DNA of 64,000 nt, taken from contig DHVZ01000095.1 of the NCBI GenBank assembly GCA_002412925.1, forward strand, positions 1 through 64,000, in the 5' to 3' direction. Below, one piece after another: positions 41,606 through 50,449 of the stretch. The stretch is from Anaerolineales bacterium UBA5195 (lineage in GTDB: Bacteria > Chloroflexota > Anaerolineae > Anaerolineales > Villigracilaceae). The position numbers were made by a program, and so were the translations under genes. Numbering within the stretch: the first letter of the stretch is position 1; the number at the start of each line of letters is the position of its first letter. The notes under the pieces were generated by a model. That model was not told the origin of the DNA. It worked only from the letters and a program-made list of their open reading frames with translations, and did no database searches.

Positions 41606-42457
41606 TTATTGACCCGTGGCGCGATGGTCGGTCTCAGTCATGGTTTTGTGGCGGATCCCGGCGTTGATCTCAGCCAGTTCCGGTTCTTTCTGGATAATTG
41701 AGAGCACATCGTACCACGTAAAATCGGGGTTTTCGCCCAAACGAGCAAAAATTTCGCGGATGAAGGTCAGGTCTTCGGGGGTATCCACCGTCCAGCGCAG
41801 GGAGCCGTAGTCGGGAGTGTGATGGAGTTGGGCGATGCGGAAGCCGCGGGGGGAAACGCCTTCAGCGAGGTGCGGAGTGCGGAGTGCCAGGTGCGTTCCC
41901 TCATAGATGAACGGCATGACGTGTTCGCGGTGAAAGGTTTCGGCGGATTCCTGCCAGGCGCGTTCGAGAGCGGCAAAGGTGCAGGCTTCCACGTCCAGCC
42001 CGATCGGGAAGGTGCGGGTGAAAGGCGGCGGCAGGCGGTTGCAGGAGAAGTCAGTGATCAGCCCGCCCCGGCTCTGCCGTGCGGGCCGGGGTAATGAGTG
42101 ATCAGTAATCAGTTTGACGGTTTCGTCAATCACTGCCGGATCAATCAGCGGGCAATCGGCGGTGATGCGGACAACGACTTCTGCCTGGTGGGTTTTGGCA
42201 GCCTGGTAGTAACGGTCAAGCACATCGTGGAGCGAGCCGCGGGTGCAGGGAATGCCCATCGAAATGGCGAAAGCAGCCACCGGGTTGTCGGAAGGGTCGG
42301 CGGTGGTGGCGACGATGACAGCGTCCAGAGATCGGGCGCGTTTAGTCCGCTCGATAACGTGTTCAAGCATCGGCTTTCCGGCAATCTCGAGCAGGATTTT
42401 TCCAGGCAGGCGCGAAGAACTCATCCGCCCCTGAATAATGGCTATAGTTTTCGGCAT
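41606..42457 (-). CDS. SpsF/NeuA-like cytidylyltransferase
   Basis: 283 residues. The nucleotide-binding start IAIIQGRMSSSRLPGKILLE is the signature of CMP-sugar and SpsF-type cytidylyltransferases; also MLEHVIERTKRARSLDAVIV, VVRITADCPLIDPAVID and LRWTVDTPEDLTFI. It activates a nonulosonic acid or similar sugar with CTP, in keeping with the NeuB-like gene at 45515. Between ITDHSLP and ITDFSCNR lies a likely repeat-derived insertion (PARQSRGGL) with TGATCAG words on both sides. Its start overlaps the next glycosyltransferase by 16 bp. Confidence 0.78.
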   Translation of the reverse strand: MPKTIAIIQGRMSSSRLPGKILLEIAGKPMLEHVIERTKRARSLDAVIVATTADPSDNPVAAFAISMGIPCTRGSLHDVLDRYYQAAKTHQAEVVVRITADCPLIDPAVIDETVKLITDHSLPRPARQSRGGLITDFSCNRLPPPFTRTFPIGLDVEACTFAALERAWQESAETFHREHVMPFIYEGTHLALRTPHLAEGVSPRGFRIAQLHHTPDYGSLRWTVDTPEDLTFIREIFARLGENPDFTWYDVLSIIQKEPELAEINAGIRHKTMTETDHRATGQ

Positions 42458-43533
42458 TTTTCGTAAGCTTCCAACAGTTTTTCAACGTTTTTGGGCCAAT
42501 TAGCCTTTTCCTCGGCGATAGAGCGCGCGTTTTTACCAATTTCAGGCAATTTCTCGCGCATTTCGAGCGCTTTGAGGATTTTGGCCGCCAGTTCGTCCGC
42601 ATCCCCATCGCGGAACAACCAGCCGTTCTGGCCTTCGGTCACCCATTCCTGGTTGGCGGGGATATCCGAGACCAGGCAGGGCAGGCCGCAAGCCAGGGCC
42701 TCCATCAACGAAACGGACGAGCCATCCACGTGAGACGGGCTGACGTACAAGTCGGCCATGTGGTAAAAACGCGGGAGTTCTGCGTTGGCAATCTGTCCGG
42801 GGAAGGTGACCCGTTCTTCAGCCCCGCCGCGGACGAGGATTGTGCGGATGGCAGCTCCCTGCGACCCACCCGCCAACAACATCAGACTCACTTCCGGCTT
42901 TTGTTTTGCGACCTTGACGAAAGCTCTGGCTAAAACGTCAACGCCGTAATTCGGCTCCCAGGAACGATTGCAGAAGACGGTGAAACCCGACAATGGACGA
43001 TGGACGATGGACGGAGGCGCAAAGTGATCTAGATCAACGCCCCAGGGGAAAACAACGGTTTTTTCGGGGTTCATGCCATATTCGATGGCCTTGTCGCGGG
43101 TGACGTAAGCGTCGCTGGTGAAATAGGTGCTGCGTTTAAGCGTGTACCGCGTGGCGAATTGCCACCAACGTCCGCGATAAACATCCTTCATCAGGTCAAA
43201 ACCCCACGACATGGTCAGGATCGGGCGGAAACCCGATAAAACAGCGATCAAAGCGCAGGTCTGGATCGGCCCGGCATGGATCAGATCCGGCTTGATTTTG
43301 CGAACCGCCCGGCGGAAATCGAGAATGTATTTCGGCAGGTCGCGCCACTCAAAAGGCTTCTGCCCGCCGGCCCACTGGATGATTTTGATGTTTTCCGGCA
43401 CCGGCCGGCTCTCTGTTTGCCGCGGCCCGCGCTGGAGACGGACGTAAAAGACCTGGTGCTCGCTCTCGGAGAGGGCCGAGAGAAAGCGATGGTCGTGGGG
43501 GCAGTAATCGATGGAGAAGTAGATAATTTTCAT
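42442..43533 (-). CDS. Family 4 glycosyltransferase (GT-B)
   Basis: 363 residues starting MKIIYFSIDYCPHDHRFLSA. GT4 features: DLIHAGPIQTCALIAVLSGF, FPWGVDLDHFAPP, and the donor-site region ADLYVSPSHVDGSSVSLMEA then LACGLPCLVSDIPANQEWV. Near 42990-43015 the sequence PPSIVHRPLSG is encoded by a GACGATGGAC repeat in frame. It builds part of the surface polysaccharide. Confidence 0.85.
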   Translation of the reverse strand: MKIIYFSIDYCPHDHRFLSALSESEHQVFYVRLQRGPRQTESRPVPENIKIIQWAGGQKPFEWRDLPKYILDFRRAVRKIKPDLIHAGPIQTCALIAVLSGFRPILTMSWGFDLMKDVYRGRWWQFATRYTLKRSTYFTSDAYVTRDKAIEYGMNPEKTVVFPWGVDLDHFAPPSIVHRPLSGFTVFCNRSWEPNYGVDVLARAFVKVAKQKPEVSLMLLAGGSQGAAIRTILVRGGAEERVTFPGQIANAELPRFYHMADLYVSPSHVDGSSVSLMEALACGLPCLVSDIPANQEWVTEGQNGWLFRDGDADELAAKILKALEMREKLPEIGKNARSIAEEKANWPKNVEKLLEAYEKCRKL

Positions 43534-43536
43534 GAG

Positions 43537-45039
43537 TTATGGTTGGGCTGGGGGTAGCGGGCGGTTGCGGTACACTTGCCAGATTAAAAATGCGCTAGTA
43601 AGCAAGGTGAGCGTCAATCCAATGCCGAGCGTGCCGAAATACACCGGATCTGGATGGTTTTGAATCGAATTTCCTTCCAAAAGTATACTCAAATTCAAAA
43701 GGCTTTGTCCAAATGAGACTTTTCCAAAAGCTTCCCGTGCGTTTTTGACTTGCCAAACTTGGATATGTTCGATTAGTTGATAAAAAATGACCCCGCTGAC
43801 TAAGCAGAGTGGCAGATAGAATTTTCTTGGGCTGGTTTTGAGCCACTCTTGAAAGTTAATGGCTGAAAAAATAATTAAGAGAACGAAGGGCACACTGATC
43901 ATCCTCATCACAGCTCTTTCACCATAGAAAATGGTAATCTCGGTGGCGCGTAAGAGTTCATAAGTGTTCCCAATAGCTAAAGAGAAAACAAACAAAGCCG
44001 GCAACAAAAATTTTTGAAAAAGTTTGCCGGGTGGATTGGCTTTGATGGCAAACCATAAACTCAGACAAAAACCAAAAAAAAGTACAAAAATAGTTCCGGC
44101 GATGCCAATATATAACGTATATTCCCAATAAATAGATGGGAGTTCAAAATCGGCATTGGTACCGGGGGCGGTATAGAAAAGCATCATTTCCAGCGGTTTA
44201 AGTGGGTTGGCGTAGGAAAATAGTGCACCTCGCATGCCCATTTGATAAAAACTGGAGGTTGAAACGGCCGGGGGCAGCAAACGGATAGCGCTGAGCAATC
44301 CTGAAGTCAGCATGGCGGCGAATCCCCACCAGAATTTTTTGTATTCAACCAGAGTCAGGACACCTATGAACAACAAAAACCAGAGAAAGTGGTGTTCTGA
44401 GCCGGCCAGTACCATGTAAAACATGAGAAAGGCTACTTTTGCAACCCAATGCCAGGTGGGTGTTTCTTCAACGAACCTGAAAAGTAAAGCAAAGAGAGCC
44501 GGGAATAGAAAATAGCCCCCCCAGGTGAAATGTCCCACGGCATAATGCAAAAGAATGTGACCATTCAGGCTAAACAGGCCGGTCATCAGGGAGAAAGCGA
44601 TGAGTGATAGGTTGTATTTGCGACGAAACCAGAGTAAGCCAGCAAAGCCCAGAGAATAATGGAATAAGATATCCATAAAGATGAAACTTTGCAGGCTAAT
44701 AAAACGCAATAAAATCATTTGGGGGGTAGTGATAATATCGGGCAGAGAAAAGAAGCGATCAACGCCATGCAAAGCCGAAACATCTTTGAGGTGAAATGGG
44801 ATTTGCCCATAATAGAGCGCATCCCGGATGGCATCCAGGCGGAGGAGAGTAATCACACCCCAATCATGATAGTCCAGAGGCATCAGACGCCAACCCAAAA
44901 AGTAACCCCACAAGAGAAGTCCCAGGCCATAGAGACTACCGAGCCAGAGAATCCTTAAGTAACGAAACTCGCGTTCAAACTCTGGTTCAAATAGGGCTAT
45001 CAGGAATTTTCGGGCAAGATTGTTTGATTTCATTTCCAT
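43537..45039 (-). CDS. Polytopic membrane protein, GT-C/YfhO-like
   Basis: About 500 residues (ATG at 45039 preferred; 45033 is also possible, and a TTG at 45069 is less likely). At least ten transmembrane helices (LGSLYGLGLLLWGYFLG, LFPALFALLFRF, LLPALFVFSLAIGN). Early Asp-His in LDYHDWGV and a later large loop fit lipid-linked-sugar glycosyltransferases of the GT-C fold. No exact family. The AT content is higher than in neighbours, which suggests a different origin. Confidence 0.6.
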   Translation of the reverse strand: MEMKSNNLARKFLIALFEPEFEREFRYLRILWLGSLYGLGLLLWGYFLGWRLMPLDYHDWGVITLLRLDAIRDALYYGQIPFHLKDVSALHGVDRFFSLPDIITTPQMILLRFISLQSFIFMDILFHYSLGFAGLLWFRRKYNLSLIAFSLMTGLFSLNGHILLHYAVGHFTWGGYFLFPALFALLFRFVEETPTWHWVAKVAFLMFYMVLAGSEHHFLWFLLFIGVLTLVEYKKFWWGFAAMLTSGLLSAIRLLPPAVSTSSFYQMGMRGALFSYANPLKPLEMMLFYTAPGTNADFELPSIYWEYTLYIGIAGTIFVLFFGFCLSLWFAIKANPPGKLFQKFLLPALFVFSLAIGNTYELLRATEITIFYGERAVMRMISVPFVLLIIFSAINFQEWLKTSPRKFYLPLCLVSGVIFYQLIEHIQVWQVKNAREAFGKVSFGQSLLNLSILLEGNSIQNHPDPVYFGTLGIGLTLTLLTSAFLIWQVYRNRPLPPAQP

Positions 45040-45224
45040 TTTTGATTGAAGTTTTTCGGTCAGTTGCAAGCAAGACGATGAGATTTTGCGGAATGAGTAG
45101 ACTTTTTATAATAAGCTGACAAATCTGCTCATTCTGGATTGATTACCGGACAGTTTTAATAAAAGGACGATTGCCAATCGGGTAAACTTTGTTTTTTCCG
45201 CCAAGAAAGAACAGGAGAGAACCC

Positions 45225-45518
45225 ATGAGTGACAATCGTCGCGTATATCGTACCATTCATACGCATTTGCTACAACTGTACCCAAAGAATGCCAAAGGTC
45301 GAACGATCCAGCACTTGAACACGCTGGCCGGATTCGTCGCTGGGATTGTGCAAGGCAAGAGTTCCCAGCTTCCCACGATTGCTCGCAAGGCACCCACACC
45401 GGCAAAACCGGAAAGCCGCGTCAAACAATATCGCCGCTGGATACAAAATGAACAGATTGACCAAAGCGGTTACTACCTTCCATACGTTGAAGCCTTGCTA
45501 AATTTAGCTGGCTTTTAA
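45225..45518 (+). pseudogene. Truncated transposase N terminus (IS4-like)
   Basis: 97 residues starting MSDNRRVYRTIHTHLLQLYP (AGGAGAG upstream): RTIQHLNTLAGFVAGIVQGK, SRVKQYRRWIQNEQI and YYLPYVEALLNLAGF match the start of a DDE transposase group in which the catalytic core follows. The frame stops exactly at the neuB-like stop codon. The catalytic part is missing, so this is a fragment left by a deletion or partial insertion. AT-rich flanks at 45070-45224 may hold the left IS end. Confidence 0.65.
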
Positions 45519-46585
45519 GCGCCCAAATCGGTCCAGCGCAATTCCTTGCCATACGGCAGATCGACCAGGGCTTTTGTGCCAATTACGTTCTGGATCTGGT
45601 CGGGCTTGATCGCGCCGGGGGTGGCCGGACGCAGGACATCGATCATCTCACGAGTGAAAACTTCCCCGGCCTTGATCTCGCGCGCAGCGCGCAGACAGCG
45701 ACGTTGGACAACCTGCGTCTCCTGCTCGTTGCCGCCGATAAACTTGTCCGCCGTGCCGAGCGCGCGTTCGAGCAGGCGGGTCTCGTCGACCATGTTTTTC
45801 CAGGCCTGCGGATTCATCGCAAACTTGTGATCCGGGCCTTCGCGCTCGTTGCTGTCGGTGAAATGACGCTCGATGACGCGCGCGCCCAGCGCCACCGCAC
45901 CCAGGACAGTCGCATTGGCATGGGTGTGGTCGGATAAGCCGACCACCACCTCTGGGAACATGGTGGCATAGGTCTTCAAGACATTCAAGTTGATGTAATC
46001 GTAGTTTTCGGGGCTGGCCGTATAGTTGGTGTTGCACTGCAAGAGCACCAACTGCTGGTTAATCGCCAGGATGGCATGGACGGCGCGCTGCACTTCGCCG
46101 ATATTGGCTGCGCCGGTGGCAATGATGACCGGTTTACCCTTCGATGCCATCAATTCCAAAGACTCGATCCAATCGATTTCGCCCGAGCCGATTTTGTAGG
46201 CCGGGAGATAGGGGTCAACTGCCTCGACCGACTCAAAGTCATAGGGCGAGGTGAAATAATCGATGCCAGCTTCCTGGCATTCTTCGACCAGGGTCGGAGT
46301 CCAACCTAACGGAATGGAAGCTTCAGAGTAAACCTGAAAAACCGACTTTTTCCAAGCGGCCTGGTGCGAAACCTGTCCGCCGCTCATGGCTTTAAAGCCG
46401 TAATCTGAGACGATTTTGGGCGCTTTGAAATTTTGGAATTTGGCCGCATCTGCCCCGGCTTCTTTCGCCAGGTGAATCAGCAGTTTGGCACGCTCCAAGT
46501 CGCCGTCATGGTTGGCGGCTATGTCAGCGATGAAATAGGTTGGGTGGTCACGACCAATTAATCGATTGCCGATTTTGATTTCCAT
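45515..46585 (-). CDS. neuB: N-acetylneuraminate/pseudaminate synthase-like (NeuB/PseI)
   Basis: 356 residues; AGGAGGAACCC before ATG. NeuB TIM barrel: YFIADIAANHDGDLERAKLL, GADAAKFQNFKAPKIVSDY, AYKIGSGEIDWIESLELMA, LLQCNTNYTASPENY, VVGLSDHTHANATVLGAVAL, RVIERHFTDSNEREGPDHKF; the C-terminal SAF (antifreeze-like) domain contains RAAREIKAGEVFTREMID. It condenses a hexosamine derivative with phosphoenolpyruvate to a nonulosonic acid. Which acid (neuraminic, legionaminic or pseudaminic) cannot be fixed; the PseB-like gene nearby favours a pseudaminate-type product. Confidence 0.88.
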   Translation of the reverse strand: MEIKIGNRLIGRDHPTYFIADIAANHDGDLERAKLLIHLAKEAGADAAKFQNFKAPKIVSDYGFKAMSGGQVSHQAAWKKSVFQVYSEASIPLGWTPTLVEECQEAGIDYFTSPYDFESVEAVDPYLPAYKIGSGEIDWIESLELMASKGKPVIIATGAANIGEVQRAVHAILAINQQLVLLQCNTNYTASPENYDYINLNVLKTYATMFPEVVVGLSDHTHANATVLGAVALGARVIERHFTDSNEREGPDHKFAMNPQAWKNMVDETRLLERALGTADKFIGGNEQETQVVQRRCLRAAREIKAGEVFTREMIDVLRPATPGAIKPDQIQNVIGTKALVDLPYGKELRWTDLGA

Positions 46586-46606
46586 GGGTTCCTCCTGTGG
46601 AGATGG

Positions 46607-46639
46607 AGGTGACAGTCACTTTTGAAGTGACTGTCACCT
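46607..46639. repeat. AGGTGACAGTCACT palindromic repeat
   Basis: Perfect 14-bp arms around TTTGA, between the neuB-like start and the end of the next gene. A short relative is at 57116-57130. It may function as a terminator hairpin. Confidence 0.65.
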
Positions 46640-46647
46640 TATGTTTT

Positions 46648-48270
46648 CTACTTACAATATTCTGTCCGGGCGCACAAGCTTTCGTAATCCTGGGTCGAGA
46701 CGTGATAGACGAGGTACTCGTTCGCAATCGAATCTTGCGGGGTGAACTCTTCCCTCAGCCAGGCATATTTCTGTGGGTTGGTTGTCACCCCAACCAGGGC
46801 GTTGACCGAGATGGCAAATTTGCCTGGTTTGATAGCGGATGGCTCGAAATCCACATCTGGATGAGCCTCCAGATAGTCGCGCAAGTAAAGTTTACCCTGC
46901 TCCCAATCGATATTCGAATCGGCCAGGTACTGATAGGCTGTTTTTCTGTCCCAGACAATCTCATTGAAATAAGTCAGGAAGTATGGATAGTAAGAGACCG
47001 TTGAGACCAGCAAATATCCAAACAGGGCGTAAGAGGCCACTTTTTGCTGGAGACTGAACTTTTGCCAGCCTTCGAAAAAGCTTCCCGCAAAAACATAAAG
47101 CAGGGGAAAAACAACCAGATAATAGCGGATGCCGATCTGAGCATTATAGAAAAAGTTGAAATAAATTACAAAAAAGGCCATTGGAACGAGAAGGAAAAGC
47201 TCATTTTTCCAGAAACGGGCATATTTCTTATGCAGAAGATAGGCGATTAACGCCGAAATGATAATAATCTGCGTGGTTATCGGTTCTTTAAGCAAAAAGG
47301 CTACGAAGTAATAACCCGAGAAACCCTTGTTTTCGCTCAGTTGGCCGAGGAAGTAAATCCTACCATAGCCAAAACCGGTCTGCTCACGCATCAAGACCCA
47401 ATCGAGACCTTCCAGATACGGATAGGGCACCGGGATGGGCAGTTTCGCCAACGCGGGGGCAACCTTCTGCGCCTGCTGGAACAGTTCCGAACGAAATTGA
47501 TAAGCGCCAAAGGCCGTGAAACTACGATTAAACAGAAACCCGAGGTTGATAACCAGCAGGCTAACCAGGATGGCGCCGAGGGTGTAACCTGCCAGCTTGC
47601 CCAGGTATTTCCAAATAGTTGCCCCGCCATCCCTCACCCCTGCCCCTCTCCCTTTGGGAGAGGGGTTTTGCTGTGGCCAATCGTAAATCGCCAGGGTCAG
47701 GAGAAACAGCGGCAGGAGCACAATCGAGGTATATTTCGCAATCAGGCTCAGGGCCAGCAGAAACGCGCAGAGCAAGCCATTAGCCCAGGTGCGCGCGTGC
47801 GCAAACCTCCATAGCGCAAAGACAGCAAACAGGAGGGTCCCGGCGGCGTAAAGATCGGTGGTAACCAGTTGCGAATGGGCCAGGATATTCGGGTCAAAGA
47901 CATATAAGGCCAGTGCGGCGAACCCGGCGGCGGCTCCAGACAACTTCCGCGCCCAGGTAAAAATTACCCAGGCCACCAACGCTGAAAAGAGTGTGGTCAT
48001 CAGCCGCGCGATGATAAATTTCTGTAACCAGGTTTTTAAGGTGCTTTCAGGCAAAAAATCTGCTAACCGCGCCGGGAGGGCATTCCAGGCCGAGACGGGC
48101 ATTTTGCTATCGTCGAAACGGGTCGCATCCCCGGCCAGGATATTTTGGCCATAGCGGTAATGCTTGGCCTCGTCGGCCGTGTCGGACAGGCCGCGCACAC
48201 TCAGGGCATTTACCAGCAGGAAGGCCAAAATCAGGGCTGCGGCGACCCAATTCTGTGCGCGGAGGCTCAT
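46648..48270 (-). CDS. GT39/ArnT-like membrane glycosyltransferase
   Basis: 540 residues with many transmembrane helices. The first loop has DTADEAKHYRYGQNILAG, matching the acidic catalytic loop of PMT/ArnT-type GT-C enzymes (D-E..H/Y). LVTTDLYAAGTLLF and SLIAKYTSIVLLPLFLL are further GT39 features. Such enzymes transfer a sugar from a polyprenyl-phosphate donor outside the membrane. Near 47631-47667 the gene contains a palindromic CCCTCTCCC repeat in frame. Confidence 0.72.
   Translation of the reverse strand: MSLRAQNWVAAALILAFLLVNALSVRGLSDTADEAKHYRYGQNILAGDATRFDDSKMPVSAWNALPARLADFLPESTLKTWLQKFIIARLMTTLFSALVAWVIFTWARKLSGAAAGFAALALYVFDPNILAHSQLVTTDLYAAGTLLFAVFALWRFAHARTWANGLLCAFLLALSLIAKYTSIVLLPLFLLTLAIYDWPQQNPSPKGRGAGVRDGGATIWKYLGKLAGYTLGAILVSLLVINLGFLFNRSFTAFGAYQFRSELFQQAQKVAPALAKLPIPVPYPYLEGLDWVLMREQTGFGYGRIYFLGQLSENKGFSGYYFVAFLLKEPITTQIIIISALIAYLLHKKYARFWKNELFLLVPMAFFVIYFNFFYNAQIGIRYYLVVFPLLYVFAGSFFEGWQKFSLQQKVASYALFGYLLVSTVSYYPYFLTYFNEIVWDRKTAYQYLADSNIDWEQGKLYLRDYLEAHPDVDFEPSAIKPGKFAISVNALVGVTTNPQKYAWLREEFTPQDSIANEYLVYHVSTQDYESLCARTEYCK
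47631..47667. repeat. CCCCTCTCCC-TTT-GGGAGAGGGG palindrome inside a gene
   Basis: Perfect 10-bp arms within the GT39-like gene, encoding NPSPKGRGAGVRDGG as an extra loop between two helices. Palindromes of this type are dispersed in several Chloroflexota genomes. Confidence 0.7.
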
Positions 48271-49184
48271 GCCTGTTGATAACTCCGCATTTTCTGTGGA
48301 TAACCCTGCTGGTGTTGTGCATAGAACCGGCTGATTCCAGTGGAGACACCGGGTATTTCTGCGCCCAAATCTGTGGATAACTTGTGGACAGACAGCTTTA
48401 AGTTGTGGGAACGTCGGGCTTTTAAGCCGGATTCTTCGACGGATTTGGGGATAACTAGCGATTCGTCAAATCCAAATTGACGGGCGATGCGCTGCCCGAA
48501 GTCATACTTGCTCAAGGCTTCCGACCCGATCACGTGGTACAGTCCCGAGAGGCCTTTATCCAGCATCCGTACCAAAGTCTCTGCCAGATCGCCGACAAAG
48601 AGCGGGCAGAAATAGACATCGGTGAACCCGTTGCAGTGTTCCCCAGCCGAAAGTTTGTTGAAAAAAAACTCGGAGAGCGAACGCGTGCCAGAGAGACTCC
48701 AGCCAAAGAAGTTGACGCGGGCGACAATGGCCTGCGGATTAGCTGAGAGCACGTTCCGCTCACCCTCGAGTTTGGTCTGGGCGTAGACGCCAAGCGGGTT
48801 AGGGGTATCGGCTTCAGTGTAGATTCCGGTTTTTGTGCCGTCAAAGACCGCATCGGTGGAGATGTGGGTGAAGCGGATGCCCTGACGGGCGACGGATAAG
48901 GCCAGTTCGCCGGGCAGTTCAGCATTTAGAAGGCGGGCACCTTCCGGGTCAGATTCGCACGAGTCGACGTTGGCGTTGGCGGCGGTGTGGATGATTGCGT
49001 CGGGGCGCACCGTGTCGATCAAACGGGAGAACAGCCCCGGCTGGGTCAGTTCCGCCTTGATAATCTCGAAGGGCGTACCCGCCAGCTTGCTCCGGTCAAC
49101 ACCGATGATGGTATGTGTCCCAATTTGCATCAAAGAAAGATTGAGACCGAGCAAGCCAGACGCGCCAGTGACAAGAATTTTCAT
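48267..49184 (-). CDS. rfbD: RmlD-like dTDP-4-dehydrorhamnose reductase (SDR)
   Basis: 305 residues. Extended SDR: MKILVTGASGLLGLNLSL, PDAIIHTAANANVDSCES, THISTDAVFDG, catalytic YAQTKLEGE. RmlD enzymes reduce dTDP-4-keto-rhamnose; the other rml genes are not in the window, so a related nucleotide-sugar reductase is possible. Two perfect DnaA-box words (TTATCCACA) lie in its 3' part. The stop overlaps the next gene's ATG. Confidence 0.75.
   Translation of the reverse strand: MKILVTGASGLLGLNLSLMQIGTHTIIGVDRSKLAGTPFEIIKAELTQPGLFSRLIDTVRPDAIIHTAANANVDSCESDPEGARLLNAELPGELALSVARQGIRFTHISTDAVFDGTKTGIYTEADTPNPLGVYAQTKLEGERNVLSANPQAIVARVNFFGWSLSGTRSLSEFFFNKLSAGEHCNGFTDVYFCPLFVGDLAETLVRMLDKGLSGLYHVIGSEALSKYDFGQRIARQFGFDESLVIPKSVEESGLKARRSHNLKLSVHKLSTDLGAEIPGVSTGISRFYAQHQQGYPQKMRSYQQA
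48297..48380. promoter_or_regulatory. Pair of perfect DnaA boxes inside the rmlD-like gene
   Basis: TGTGGATAA (the complement of TTATCCACA) occurs at 48297-48305 and 48372-48380, with GTTGATAAC at about 48278 and CTTGTGGAC at 48381 close by. They could titrate DnaA or be coincidental. Confidence 0.4.
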
Positions 49185-49202
49185 GGGTTGCCTATTCTTA
49201 CA

Positions 49203-49318
49203 ATGCTGGTCGAGTAGCCTTGAGTGGTTTTCGCGAAAGGCATATCGAGGCCAAGCAACAGTAATTTTCTCATTGAGAAACTGGTCTCGAGACGGGTACG
49301 CCCTACTCGACCAGTGTT
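49203..49318. repeat. GGTCGAGTAG repeat pair
   Basis: GCTGGTCGAGTAGCC...CATATCGAGGCC and CTGGTCTCGAGACGG...CTACTCGACCAG: same palindromic family as 38888-39183. It fills the gap between two SDR genes. Confidence 0.6.
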
Positions 49319-50327
49319 AGCCTTCCAGGGTTCCGTTGGTAAAAGCTTCTTCAAAGGGCGCAATGTATTTTTTGATGCCTTCCACATCCAGCCACTCGGC
49401 ATTGCTGTCGCTCGTGTAGGAGAAACCTTCGGGGAGTGCCTGGCCCTTGTCTTTCCAGGAATAGCCAAACCAGATGGCTTCGGCTGGCTGGACAACGTAC
49501 ATGTGCTCAAGCTCCACACTGTGACGGGCCTCGTCTTCTGAAAGCAAGTCTTCATGCAGCTTTTCACCGGGGCGGATACCGATGATTTCGATTTTTGCAG
49601 CGGGGGCGATGGCATGGGCCAGGTCAACCACTTTCGTGCTGGGAATTTTTGGGACAAAAACCTCGCCACCCTCCATCTGCTCGATGCAATTGATCACAAA
49701 ATGGACGCCCTGTTCGAGCGAGAGCCAGAAACGGGTCATGCGTTCATCGGTGATCGTGATTTTTCCCGCCTGGCGCTGTTTGAGAAAGAGCGGCACGATG
49801 GAACCGCGCGAGCCAACAACATTGCCATAGCGGACGCAGGAGTAGCGGGTGGCTGTTCCAGCAGCGTAAGCATTGGATTGGATGACCAGCTTTTCAGCAA
49901 CGAGCTTGGTGCCGCCATACAAATTGGCCGGGCTGACGGCTTTGTCGGTGCTCAGGGCCAGCACTTTGCTGACGCCTGCATCCAGGGCGGCTTCAAGTAC
50001 GTTGGAGGTGCCCAGGATGTTGGTTTTGATGGCTTCCATCGGGTTGTATTCACAGGCCGGAACCTGTTTAAGCGCCGCCGCGTGAACAACAATATCCACG
50101 CCGTGCATGGCGCGCAGGAGGCGTTCCCGGTCACGCACATCGCCGATGAAGTAGCGCAAGCGCGGGTCATCGTAGCCCGCGACGCGCATTTCATGCTGCT
50201 TGAGTTCATCGCGGCTGAAAATGATAATTTTCTTGGGATTCTTTTCAGCCAGCAGGATCTTGGTAAATTTTTTGCCGAACGAGCCAGTGCCGCCGGTAAT
50301 CAAGACAGATTTGTTGGTCCAGTCCAT
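49317..50327 (-). CDS. pseB: PseB-like UDP-GlcNAc 4,6-dehydratase
   Basis: 336 residues starting MDWTNKSVLITGGTGSFGKK (GGAG 6 nt upstream; longer frame rejected). Signature of inverting 4,6-dehydratases: IIIFSRDELKQHEMR, FIGDVRDRERLLRAMHGVD, HAAALKQVPACEYNPMEAI, STDKAVSPANLYGGTKLVAE and GIRPGEKLHEDLLSEDEA. It turns UDP-GlcNAc into a 4-keto-6-deoxy sugar, the first step of pseudaminic acid and related sugars. PseC, PseH and PseG are not in the window. It supplies a sugar precursor to this cluster. Confidence 0.88.
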   Translation of the reverse strand: MDWTNKSVLITGGTGSFGKKFTKILLAEKNPKKIIIFSRDELKQHEMRVAGYDDPRLRYFIGDVRDRERLLRAMHGVDIVVHAAALKQVPACEYNPMEAIKTNILGTSNVLEAALDAGVSKVLALSTDKAVSPANLYGGTKLVAEKLVIQSNAYAAGTATRYSCVRYGNVVGSRGSIVPLFLKQRQAGKITITDERMTRFWLSLEQGVHFVINCIEQMEGGEVFVPKIPSTKVVDLAHAIAPAAKIEIIGIRPGEKLHEDLLSEDEARHSVELEHMYVVQPAEAIWFGYSWKDKGQALPEGFSYTSDSNAEWLDVEGIKKYIAPFEEAFTNGTLEG

Positions 50328-50349
50328 AGTTATCTCCGTGATAAACAGG

Positions 50350-50449
50350 ATATTTTTACCACGAAGGGCACGAAGTGACACGAATGTTCACAAAGTTTTT
50401 TCTTTGTGTTCCTTCGTGCCCCTTGGTGTACTTTGTGGTGAAGGTTTTT
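50350..50449. repeat. ACCACGAAG/CTTTGTGGT inverted repeat
   Basis: TTTTTACCACGAAGGGCACG and CCTTGGTGTACTTTGTGGTG face each other; same family as 40661-40720 and 52148-52240. Intergenic. Confidence 0.6.
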
